From an uncultured Pseudomonadota bacterium (lineage in GTDB: Bacteria > Desulfobacterota_B > Binatia > UBA9968), in the NCBI GenBank assembly GCA_946478635.1, contig CAMLCX010000179.1:1-8737 (forward strand): a DNA stretch of 8,737 bases, read 5' to 3'. Positions within the stretch are counted from its first letter, which is position 1. The number at the start of each line of letters is the position of its first letter. The notes under the pieces were generated by a model that was not told the origin of the DNA, did no database searches, and saw only the letters and a program-made list of their open reading frames with translations. The position numbers were made by a program, and so were the translations under genes. Positions 1-5,639 of the stretch are shown here, piece by piece.

Positions 1-12
1 CGGAGGGGATGA

Positions 13-993
13 ATGGAATACGTACAGTTCGGCACGACTGAGTTCAAAGTCTCGCATCTCGCGCTCGGCTGCATGAGCATGTCGGGGGCCTATGGGCCGG
101 CGGATGACAACGAGTCGATTGCGACCTTGCATCGGGCGTTCGATCTCGGCATCAACTTTATCGACACCTCGGCGAGCTATGGCAGCGGTCACAATCATGA
201 ATTGATCAATAAGGCGCTCAAGGGCCGGCGCGAGCGGATCGTCATTCATTCCAAATCCGGCAGCCCGCGCACGCCGGACGCGAAGGGCAGCCGCAGCGGC
301 AGCACGCCGGAATATCTCACGCAAAACTGCGAGCAGAGCGTAAAAAGACTCGGCGTGGACGCGCTCGATCTGTTTTGCATGTCGCGAGTCGATCCCGATA
401 TTCCGGTCGAGGAATCCGTCGGCGCAATGGCGCGATTGGTCGAACGCGGCCTGACCCGCTACATCGGCTTGTCGGAAGCGAGCGCCAATTCGATTCGCCG
501 CGCGCGCAAGGTGCATCCGATCGCGTCCTTGCAGATGGAGTATTCCCCCTGGTCGCGCGACCCGGAAAACGGCAACATTCAAGCCTGCCGCGAGTTCAAC
601 ATGGGTTTCATGGCTTATTCGCCGCTCGGGCGCGGGTTTTTCGCCGGCGCCGTTCATGGGCAGAACGAAATGAGCGAAGGCGATGGCCGGAGCAATCATC
701 CGCGGTTTCAGCCCGGCAATTTTGAGCGGAACCTGCAGCTGCTGTCACAGTTCGAAGCGATGGCGAAGGAGAAGGGCGTGACGCCGGCGCAACTCACGCT
801 CGCTTGGCTGATGGCGCAAGGAGACGATATCATCCCGATCCCCAGCAACAAGACGCGAAATCATCTGGAAGAGAATATCAAAGCGACGGAGATCAAGTTG
901 AGCAAAGAAGATTTAGCGCGGCTGGATGCGATTCTCCAGCCGGATGCGGTCGCGGGGCCGCGCAGCCGGGATATGCATCGGGTCAACATCTGA
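13..993 (+). CDS. Aldo/keto reductase (AKR13/IolS-like) with substituted catalytic His
   Basis: A 326-residue soluble protein, the usual length for a single-domain (alpha/beta)8 aldo-keto reductase, a family that reduces aldehydes or ketones with NADPH in the cytoplasm. The start GCMSMSGAYGP (19-29) and the run VDPDIPVEESVGAMARLVERG (126-146), followed by RYIGLSEAS (149-157), match the IolS/YakC-type (AKR13) subfamily. Three of the four catalytic positions are visible: Asp51 and Tyr56 in DTSASYG, and Lys81 in HSKSG. The fourth, His in the family's QHR motif, is Ser124 in CMSR. IPIPSNKTRNHLEEN (274-288) corresponds to the C-terminal cofactor-binding loop. The ATG is chosen because GGAGGGG at 2-8 lies four bases before it; the ATG at position 9 is out of frame. 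The next gene, 125 bases on, runs the same way. The fold is secure; activity and substrate are not. Confidence 0.93.
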   Translation: MEYVQFGTTEFKVSHLALGCMSMSGAYGPADDNESIATLHRAFDLGINFIDTSASYGSGHNHELINKALKGRRERIVIHSKSGSPRTPDAKGSRSGSTPEYLTQNCEQSVKRLGVDALDLFCMSRVDPDIPVEESVGAMARLVERGLTRYIGLSEASANSIRRARKVHPIASLQMEYSPWSRDPENGNIQACREFNMGFMAYSPLGRGFFAGAVHGQNEMSEGDGRSNHPRFQPGNFERNLQLLSQFEAMAKEKGVTPAQLTLAWLMAQGDDIIPIPSNKTRNHLEENIKATEIKLSKEDLARLDAILQPDAVAGPRSRDMHRVNI

Positions 994-999
994 CGGGAT

Positions 1000-1027
1000 G
1001 GTTCAAGGTTCAATGTTCAAAGTTCAG
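1000..1027. repeat. Period-7 tandem repeat, NGTTCAA x4
   Basis: Four adjacent heptamers, GGTTCAA, GGTTCAA, TGTTCAA and AGTTCAG, begin seven bases after the stop codon of the aldo-keto reductase. The periodicity is read directly from the sequence. Short degenerate heptamer arrays are known in the intergenic DNA of several bacterial groups, but no function is assigned here. Confidence 0.75.
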
Positions 1028-1045
1028 CGCTCGGAACGGATGCCT

Positions 1046-1090
1046 CCCCCTCCCTTCTCTCCCCCGCGACGGGGGAGATGTAAGAGGGGG
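1046..1090. repeat. Two-tier C5/G5 hairpin, REP-like
   Basis: The inner stem is CTCCCCCG (1059-1066) against CGGGGGAG (1070-1077) with a three-base CGA loop. The outer stem is CCCCCTC (1046-1052) against GAGGGGG (1084-1090), separated from the inner one by poorly paired six-base stretches. There is no following T run, so a standard intrinsic terminator is unlikely. The core resembles the hairpin at 2172-2192, which suggests a dispersed palindromic element. It lies 16 bases before the ribosome binding site of the beta-propeller gene and would be in its leader if the two genes are co-transcribed. Confidence 0.65.
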
Positions 1091-1106
1091 ATGTGAACGT
1101 CTTACG

Positions 1107-1113
1107 AAGGAGG
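1107..1113 (+). promoter_or_regulatory. Strong Shine-Dalgarno fixing the propeller start
   Basis: AAGGAGG sits five bases before the ATG at 1119. The reading frame stays open back to 804 inside the preceding gene, but no comparable site lies there and the extra residues would overlap that gene and the hairpin, so 1119 is the start. Confidence 0.85.
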
Positions 1114-1118
1114 AAACC

Positions 1119-2117
1119 ATGAAAGATGTAACGATTGTCGTTGGCACGATCGGCCAAAGCATCATGCGCAGCGAGGATAACGGACAGACCTGGGCGCGCA
1201 TCGGTCCGCGCCGCGGATTCGCTTATGAGGCGTCGGTGCGTTGCATCGCGATGAATCCGAAGCAGCACAACATTCTTTTTGCCGGCACCGAACGGGGACT
1301 CTATCGCAGCGAAGATCGCGGCGCCAACTGGCGCTACATCGACTCGCCGCTCAATCCCCATTACATATGGGCGATCGGAATCGATCCGGTGAATCCCGAC
1401 AACATGTTTGCCGGCACCGGCACGCCGACGCCGGCGATGCTGTTTCGCTCCAAGAACGGCGGGCGGAGTTGGGACAAGCGGCCGGTGGAGGTGGCGACGG
1501 AGTGTGAAGCTGTGGGCACGCCGAGATTCACTGGAATTGCCGTCGACCCGCTGGAACCGAACCATGTTTGGGCCAGTCTCGAAGTCGATGGCGCCCGTCA
1601 CAGCAGCGACGGCGGCGAGACATGGAGCATCGTAGAAGTGACGGGCCGGCGCGATATTCATAATGTGGCGGTGACCGCCGGCCCGCCGAAGACTACTTTC
1701 ATCATGGCGAACCGCGAAGTCTACGCGAGCACGGACAATGGCGAAAGCTGGGAGCCGCGCGATATGCAGAAATGTTTGCCTTGGGAGTATCCGCGAAAAG
1801 AAAATTATTTGCGCGGCATCGCGGTGGATCCGGCAAACTCGAAAAGAATTTTTTTGAGCTTCGGCGACTTCACACCGGGAACGTCGGGCGCCATCGCGCA
1901 ATCGGAAGACTTCTGCAAGAGCTGGAAACTGTTGCCGCTACCGGTGGAGCCGAATTCAACAATGTGGACCTTCGGAACCAATTCCGACGATCCGACCATT
2001 CTTTTCGCGGCGAGCCGGTATGGTTATCTCTACCGCAGCGATGACGGCGGCGCTTCGTGGTCGAAGTTGCGGCGAGAGCTGAGCGAGATCGCGGCGGTGT
2101 GTTGGCTGCCGAATTGA
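1119..2117 (+). CDS. Seven-Asp-box beta-propeller (BNR/YCF48-like repeat protein)
   Basis: A 332-residue protein made of repeats, each carrying an Asp box (S-x-D-x-G-x-x-W). They are visible at residues 18-25, 64-71, 111-118, 162-169, 204-211, 262-269 and 307-314; the sixth, SEDFCKSW, has lost the Gly and the third is SKNGGRSW. Between boxes come IA-x-x-P and FAGT-type strands (IAMNP 43-47, FAGTERGLY 54-62, IAVDP 140-144 and 234-238). Seven units are what a closed seven-bladed propeller needs. Such proteins are often named sialidase, glycosyl hydrolase or photosystem II assembly factor (YCF48) by similarity alone. No sialidase FRIP motif or catalytic set was recognised, so a binding or scaffolding role is safer. 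There is no signal peptide (MKDVTIVVG), which suggests the cytoplasm. The partner is unknown; the reductase upstream may share its transcript. Confidence 0.88.
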   Translation: MKDVTIVVGTIGQSIMRSEDNGQTWARIGPRRGFAYEASVRCIAMNPKQHNILFAGTERGLYRSEDRGANWRYIDSPLNPHYIWAIGIDPVNPDNMFAGTGTPTPAMLFRSKNGGRSWDKRPVEVATECEAVGTPRFTGIAVDPLEPNHVWASLEVDGARHSSDGGETWSIVEVTGRRDIHNVAVTAGPPKTTFIMANREVYASTDNGESWEPRDMQKCLPWEYPRKENYLRGIAVDPANSKRIFLSFGDFTPGTSGAIAQSEDFCKSWKLLPLPVEPNSTMWTFGTNSDDPTILFAASRYGYLYRSDDGGASWSKLRRELSEIAAVCWLPN

Positions 2118-2129
2118 TTAACCAGTTCG

Positions 2130-2157
2130 GCGTCTAGCGTCTCGGGTCTGGAGTCTC
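2130..2157. repeat. Period-7 tandem repeat, GNGTCTN x4
   Basis: Four adjacent heptamers, GCGTCTA, GCGTCTC, GGGTCTG and GAGTCTC, start 13 bases after the propeller stop codon. The same unit recurs four times at 7768-7795, also just after a stop codon and in the same orientation relative to the upstream gene. Confidence 0.8.
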
Positions 2158-2171
2158 ACCCCTATCCTAGA

Positions 2172-2192
2172 CTTCCCCCGTCGAGGGGGAAG
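2172..2192. repeat. C5/G5 hairpin, REP-like
   Basis: CTTCCCCC (2172-2179) and GGGGGAAG (2185-2192) form a perfect eight-base-pair stem with a five-base GTCGA loop. It is a close relative of the inner stem at 1059-1077. No T run follows, so it is more likely a dispersed repeat than a rho-independent terminator, although it could still stabilise the 3' end of the upstream mRNA. Confidence 0.65.
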
Positions 2193-2302
2193 GAACAATT
2201 CGAAGGCGGCTGGGACAATTCGCAGTTCTTCGTGAGCTTCGTACTACAGTAGCACAAAATTTGTGCGGCCTGCGCAAATGATCGGGATCCTAAAGCGCGG
2301 AG

Positions 2303-2431
2303 TCGGAATTGCTCTCGCTAAGGCGCAAAGTCGCCAAGTTCGGAGGGGAAAGATAAAGCTTCTTACGAAATGATTTTCACCCGTTTTTTCCGACCTTTGC
2401 GGTCTTGGCGTCTTTGCGGGAGATATTCCGA
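2303..2431. repeat. 129-base palindrome with octamer-repeat arms
   Basis: The left arm (2312-2338) is CTCT followed by three copies of an eight-base unit CGCNAAGN (CGCTAAGG, CGCAAAGT, CGCCAAG). The right arm (2395-2422) is its inverted partner: the reverse complement reads CTCC, then CGCAAAGA, CGCCAAGA and, after one extra C, CGCAAAG. The pairing extends outward to TCGGAAT (2303-2309) with ATTCCGA (2425-2431), and inward to TCGGA (2340-2344) with TCCGA (2389-2393), around a spacer of about 44 bases that includes a T6 run at 2384-2389. Similar CGCAAAG-rich palindromes are, from memory, common in intergenic DNA of environmental bacteria. It carries no coding sequence, and a MITE- or REP-like origin is inferred. 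Confidence 0.75.
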
Positions 2432-2460
2432 ACTTTGGTTGCGGCTCTGCCGCGGTAAGT

Positions 2461-3441
2461 TTATTTGTAGAGTTCTTTCAGCAGGCCGCTTTTCTCCAGC
2501 CGGTCGAGAAATCGCAAATCGACAAATTGTTCGGGCTTGGCGTTTTTGGCTGCCGGTAGAGTGCGCGCCAGGTCGTCCAGCGCGTTTTGCATGCCCTGCA
2601 TGTTGATGTAGGGGGCGCGCTCGATCACTTTGCCGATATAGAAGTCATAGGTCTTGCTGAGCAATACGGGGTCGGTGATGGTGGTATATCGGGCGAGTGT
2701 TTTGATGGTGGATTCCCGATCGTTGCGGGCGCGATGGATGGCGCGCACGTAGGCGCGCATGAAGCGATCGATCAAGTCGGGTCTCTTGCGGATCAGCTCG
2801 CCGGACACGGCCATGGCCGGGTTTGGGTACGCCAGGTCCATGTCCGTGATGCTCACCAATTCTTTAAAGCCGATTTTCTCCGATAAAAATTGCGTCGGCG
2901 GAGAAACCAGCGCGCCTTCAATGGCGCCGGATTTGAGAGCGCCGAAGATAGACGTCATCTGGCCCAGCTGCAAGAGAATCACGTCTTTGTTCGGATCGAG
3001 ATTGAACTTGCGCAGCGCATAGCGCGCAGAAACGTCGGTGCTCGATCCGAACCGGGTGACGCCGATCCGTTTGCCGCGCAGCTCTTCGATGCTTTTGATT
3101 TCCGGCTTGGTGTGGATCGAGAAGATCATCTTGTTGACGTTGTTGCCGAAGACTTTGAGATCCGCGCCGCTGAGTCCCGCGGCCATCAGCGGCCCGCCAC
3201 CCAAAGAAGCGATATCCACATCGCCCGCGACGACGACCTGCGCTAATTGAGTGGCGCTGGGGATGAAAATAATCTGGTCTTCCAACCCTTCCTTGGCGAA
3301 GAGTCCGGTGTCATGGGCGACCCAAATGCCGGTGTACGCGCCGCTGATGGAGCTGTAAGCGATGCGCAGGCGGTCGGCGGCGACGACGGCGGTTGTGTGC
3401 AGCATTGAAAACGCGATCGTCAACAACAAAATGCGTTTCAT
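2461..3441 (-). CDS. ABC transporter substrate-binding protein, NMT1/THI5-like (copy 1)
   Basis: A 326-residue secreted protein of the NMT1/SsuA/TauA-like periplasmic binding fold, which captures a small organic ligand for an ABC importer. A signal peptide is clear: MKR, a hydrophobic stretch to about residue 20, and a likely cleavage after Ala22 (VAA|D). No lipobox Cys is present. Family landmarks are RIAYSSISG (26-34), WVAHDTGLFAKEGL (40-53), PSATQLAQVVVAGDVDIAS (61-79), the hinge-like RGKRIGVTRFGSST (122-135) and SPPTQF (180-185). The frame extends to 3516, but the ATG at 3441 is preferred because the signal peptide begins there and GGAGG lies eight bases upstream. It is transcribed away from a paralogue. 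No permease or ATPase is in the window, so the transporter partner and ligand are unknown. Confidence 0.92.
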   Translation of the reverse strand: MKRILLLTIAFSMLHTTAVVAADRLRIAYSSISGAYTGIWVAHDTGLFAKEGLEDQIIFIPSATQLAQVVVAGDVDIASLGGGPLMAAGLSGADLKVFGNNVNKMIFSIHTKPEIKSIEELRGKRIGVTRFGSSTDVSARYALRKFNLDPNKDVILLQLGQMTSIFGALKSGAIEGALVSPPTQFLSEKIGFKELVSITDMDLAYPNPAMAVSGELIRKRPDLIDRFMRAYVRAIHRARNDRESTIKTLARYTTITDPVLLSKTYDFYIGKVIERAPYINMQGMQNALDDLARTLPAAKNAKPEQFVDLRFLDRLEKSGLLKELYK

Positions 3442-3449
3442 AGTCCCTT

Positions 3450-3454
3450 CCTCC
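3450..3454 (-). promoter_or_regulatory. Shine-Dalgarno fixing the copy 1 start
   Basis: Read on the minus strand, GGAGG (within GGAGGAAGGG) lies eight bases before the ATG ending at 3441. This and the signal peptide beginning at that ATG reject the upstream TTG at 3516. Confidence 0.75.
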
Positions 3455-3479
3455 GAAGCGAAACTTACGCTGTTCTCGA

Positions 3480-3516
3480 CGCGCAAGACTGTATGATAGT
3501 CATGCCCTTCGCGCAA
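3480..3516 (-). promoter_or_regulatory. Candidate promoter and operator of binding-protein copy 1
   Basis: On the minus strand, TTGCGC (3511-3516) and TACAGT (3488-3493) are 17 bases apart, a correct sigma-70 spacing with modest box matches (three and four of six). The -10 region lies in an imperfect dyad with GACT at 3487-3490 and AGTC at 3498-3501. Two exact copies of CGCGCAA (3480-3486 and 3510-3516, plus strand) flank it with a 30-base offset, close to three helical turns. This pattern could be a regulator site but could also be chance. Confidence 0.25.
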
Positions 3517-3594
3517 ATTGTCTTTCGGCTCGACCGGCTAGTGAACTTTATGGTATTGAGCGGCAAGCCATCAATCTAAAAAGTGGGACCCATC

Positions 3595-3598
3595 GAGG
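3595..3598 (+). promoter_or_regulatory. Shine-Dalgarno fixing the copy 2 start
   Basis: GAGG lies five bases before the ATG at 3604. The frame also opens with GTG at 3583, but that would add seven residues ahead of a normal signal peptide and has no ribosome binding site. Confidence 0.65.
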
Positions 3599-3603
3599 TA
3601 CGA

Positions 3604-4581
3604 ATGAAAAGCATCATTGCCGCCGTCCTTTTGCTGTCCGGGCTCATTTCCTCGCCTGCGAGCGCACAGATGAAAGCACGCGTGGCCTGGACGTCTTTCG
3701 CCAGCAACATGAGCGGAACCTGGGTGGCCCAGGAAGAGGGCCTGTTCAAGAAAAACGGCTTGGAGGTCGAGCTCGTGCACATCCCGTCGACCTCCCGGGC
3801 GATCCAGGTAATGCTCGCGGGCGAGCTCAATTATTCCTACATGGACGGCCGTAACTCCGTGACGGCGGCGCTCAAGGGCGCCGATGTGGTTATTCTTGCG
3901 GGCGTGGCCAATCGTTTGGTGTTTTCCTTCATGGCGCGGCCGGAGATCAAGTCTTTCAATGATCTCAAGGGAAAGAAAATTGGGATCACGCGCATCGGTT
4001 CGTCGACCCACAGCGTGACGCTTTGGGTAATGAATAAATTCGGGCTCAAGCCCGAGGAATACCAGCTGCTGCAATTGGTCGACGTGCCGAATATTTTTAC
4101 CGCGATCGCGGCCGGACAAATCGATGCCGGCGCGCTCTCGCCGCCGACCAATTTTCGCGCGCGTAAAGCGGGTTTGAGCGAACTGATCGATCTCAGCAAA
4201 GACGGGCCCGAATACGTTTCGGTGGCGATCGGCTCAACGCGTTCTTTCATCAAAGCCAACGAAGAGATGACGCGCCGGTTCGTGCGCGGCTACAGCGAGG
4301 GCGTTTTGTTTCTCAAGGCTAATAAGGCGGCGGGCATCCGGGCGATCCAGAAGTATGCCCGCATCAAGGATCCCGAGATACTCGAAGCGACCTACGGAGA
4401 AGCGCGCGCCTACATCGAGACGGTGCCTTATGTCACAAAGAAGGGGATGGAAACGATTATCGCTGAATTGCAGCCGACCGAGCCAAAAGCGAAACAAGCC
4501 AAGTCCGACGATTTTCTCGACACACGATTTGTGAGCCAATTGGAGCGGGAAGGATTCTACAAAGCGGCGGCTTCAAGATGA
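3604..4581 (+). CDS. ABC transporter substrate-binding protein, NMT1/THI5-like (copy 2)
   Basis: A 325-residue secreted binding protein and clear paralogue of the divergent copy 1. The signal peptide is MKSIIAAVLLLSGLISSPASA with probable cleavage after Ala21 (ASA|Q). Shared landmarks with copy 1 are W40-VAQEEGLFKKNGL (40-53), PSTSRAIQVMLAGELNYSY (61-79), the hinge-like KGKKIGITRIGSST (122-135) and SPPTNF (179-184). The strongest shared stretch, PEIKS to GSST (113-135), has 16 of 23 residues identical to copy 1. The rest of the ligand-binding lobes diverges, for example GGGPLM in copy 1 against DGRNSV here, so the two probably bind different ligands. The 162-base gap between their start codons could hold shared regulation. 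No membrane or ATPase subunit is nearby. The alpha/beta hydrolase follows after a 184-base gap with a repeat and its own promoter-like signals. Confidence 0.92.
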   Translation: MKSIIAAVLLLSGLISSPASAQMKARVAWTSFASNMSGTWVAQEEGLFKKNGLEVELVHIPSTSRAIQVMLAGELNYSYMDGRNSVTAALKGADVVILAGVANRLVFSFMARPEIKSFNDLKGKKIGITRIGSSTHSVTLWVMNKFGLKPEEYQLLQLVDVPNIFTAIAAGQIDAGALSPPTNFRARKAGLSELIDLSKDGPEYVSVAIGSTRSFIKANEEMTRRFVRGYSEGVLFLKANKAAGIRAIQKYARIKDPEILEATYGEARAYIETVPYVTKKGMETIIAELQPTEPKAKQAKSDDFLDTRFVSQLEREGFYKAAASR

Positions 4582-4588
4582 GGGTTTA

Positions 4589-4663
4589 GGAAGGATCTCT
4601 CACTTCTTTCGAGATGACAGATGGCGGACACCTCCCGTCATTTCGAGAGGCGAGAAATCTTTC
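4589..4663. repeat. Imperfect 75-base inverted repeat, TCGARATGAC family
   Basis: The left arm (4589-4617/8, ending in TCGAGATGAC) pairs with the right arm (4637-4663, starting GTCATTTCGAGA). Reverse-complementing the right arm gives a sequence that aligns with the left with one two-base gap and a few transitions, many of them compatible with G-U pairs. The loop is about 18 bases. It begins eight bases after the stop of binding-protein copy 2. The consensus GATTTCTCGC...TCGAAATGAC is, from memory, a recurring intergenic palindrome in environmental genomes. It could form a long mRNA 3' hairpin. Confidence 0.7.
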
Positions 4664-4674
4664 TCTGGATGCAT

Positions 4675-4709
4675 TTAAGCATTCTCAACGAATGTCGTTT
4701 AATGAGAAT
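4675..4709 (+). promoter_or_regulatory. Candidate promoter overlapped by a dyad, upstream of the hydrolase
   Basis: TTTAAT (4698-4703) matches five of six -10 bases, and TTAAGC (4675-4680), 17 bases upstream, is a weak -35. A perfect seven-base dyad, ATTCTCA (4681-4687) and TGAGAAT (4703-4709), covers the spacer and the -10 edge, with ACG/CGT pairing inside. The local base composition is more AT-rich than its surroundings. A repressor operator is the natural reading, but an mRNA hairpin is also possible. Confidence 0.35.
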
Positions 4710-4765
4710 TCGGGTAACACTGACACTTCCTGAGGTCTACCAAACGAAGCACAGGAGATTCAATC

Positions 4766-5593
4766 ATGCCCAACGTCAAGCTGCCCACCGGCGTTGACCT
4801 TTATTACGAATCCCACGGCAACGGTGAACCGCTGATCTTCGTCCCATCGACGGCCTACTCGGGCGAAGTCTGGAAGCCGTCGCAGATGCCGCTGGCGAGC
4901 TCGTTGAACATTATCTTTCACGACCCGCGCGGCTGCGGTCGGTCGGCGGCGCTGCAGCAAGTTTACACGATCGAGCAGATGGCCCTGGATATTGTTGCGC
5001 TGATGGATCACTTGAAAATCGCGGCCGCGCATCTCATCGGTCACTCCATGGGCGGGCGCATTGCACTATCGCTGGCGCAGAACTTTCCCGGACGGGTGAA
5101 GAGCTTGATCATGGCCGCCAGCGGCTCCGGTCCCGCCGCGCGGCCGGGTTCCGACTGCATTCCCGGCTTGCCGCATCGTTTGGTTCTCGACATGGTGGAG
5201 ATGGGCTTCGAAAAATTTATTTACGACGAGATCGTCGAATCCGACACCTTCTTCACCAAGGACTATCGCGACCGGCACCGCGATAAGGTCGAGGCCTTTT
5301 ACAAACTCGCCTGGGCGACCCACTCCAAGCTGCCGGAGTTCATCCATCTGTGCATGGCGCGGCACAATTTCGAAGGGACGCACCGGCTGGGCGAGGTGAA
5401 AGCGCCGACATTGGTTTTGATCGGTGAGGCGGACACCGTCGGCAGCAACCACATTGCGCAGTCAAAGGTTCTGCTGGAACGTATTCCGGGCGCCGAGATG
5501 AAAGTATTGAAAAATCAATCGCATGGATTTTTCTGGCAAGCGCCCGACGAAACCAATCAAGTTATCCTCGAATGGGTGAAGCGGCATGCGTAG
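4766..5593 (+). CDS. Alpha/beta hydrolase
   Basis: A 275-residue cytoplasmic protein of the alpha/beta-hydrolase fold, the usual length for the esterase/C-C hydrolase/3-oxoadipate enol-lactonase type. The nucleophile elbow is GHSMGG (92-97) with Ser94. The acid is probably Asp223 in IGEAD, after APTLVLIG, and the base is His253 in NQSHGF. DPRGCGRS (53-60) is the conserved DxRGxGxS strand-loop. The cap domain lies around 125-205. The usual HG-x-PG oxyanion-loop motif after strand 3 is replaced by VPSTAYSG (26-33), which is atypical. AGGAG at 4753-4757 lies eight bases before the ATG. A dyad-covered promoter candidate precedes it, and the glycosyltransferase follows after 46 bases. Its substrate, an ester, lactone or ring-cleavage product, cannot be told from the sequence. 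Confidence 0.93.
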   Translation: MPNVKLPTGVDLYYESHGNGEPLIFVPSTAYSGEVWKPSQMPLASSLNIIFHDPRGCGRSAALQQVYTIEQMALDIVALMDHLKIAAAHLIGHSMGGRIALSLAQNFPGRVKSLIMAASGSGPAARPGSDCIPGLPHRLVLDMVEMGFEKFIYDEIVESDTFFTKDYRDRHRDKVEAFYKLAWATHSKLPEFIHLCMARHNFEGTHRLGEVKAPTLVLIGEADTVGSNHIAQSKVLLERIPGAEMKVLKNQSHGFFWQAPDETNQVILEWVKRHA

Positions 5594-5600
5594 AGCATTT

Positions 5601-5605
5601 GGAGG
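5601..5605 (+). promoter_or_regulatory. Orphan Shine-Dalgarno before the glycosyltransferase
   Basis: GGAGG stands 34 bases before the first usable ATG (5640), too far for normal initiation. In the same frame an ATG at 5586 overlaps the end of the hydrolase gene, but reading from it meets TAG at 5625-5627 after 13 codons. The site is therefore either coincidental, part of a short leader peptide, or a relic of an older start. Confidence 0.3.
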
Positions 5606-5639
5606 TTTCTCTTTACAGCCGGGCTAGCTCTCGCCATCC

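Larger units (their letters stand above)
2118..2460. other. Repeat-rich convergent gap
   Basis: The stop codons of the propeller gene (+) and the first binding-protein gene (-) face each other across 343 bases. The gap holds a heptamer array, a C5/G5 hairpin and a long inverted repeat, listed separately, and a short hairpin GCGGC-TCT-GCCGC at 2441-2453 just beyond the binding-protein stop. That hairpin lacks a T run on either side. I see no credible gene: an open frame from 2370 runs through the palindrome into the antisense of the binding protein and has no ribosome binding site near its ATG. Confidence 0.7.

Noticed and set aside
1000..1090. Heptamers and hairpin as a CRISPR fragment
   Set aside because: The repeats are seven bases long with no unique spacers, and no cas gene is nearby.
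1017..1901. Long minus-strand open frame opposite the propeller gene
   Set aside because: It is a codon-bias shadow. The plus frame carries seven regular Asp boxes and a strong start, while the minus translation is Arg/His/Ala-rich with no motif.
2303..2431. The T6 run in the palindrome as a rho-independent terminator
   Set aside because: The T run lies in the loop between the arms, with no GC-rich stem directly before it.
2370..2606. Open frame of 78 codons in the convergent gap
   Set aside because: It has no ribosome binding site near its ATG, its first part is the repeat arm, and the rest is antisense to a clear binding-protein gene.
3571..4119. Minus-strand open frames opposite binding-protein copy 2
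   Set aside because: They are antisense shadows of a gene with a signal peptide and family motifs on the plus strand.
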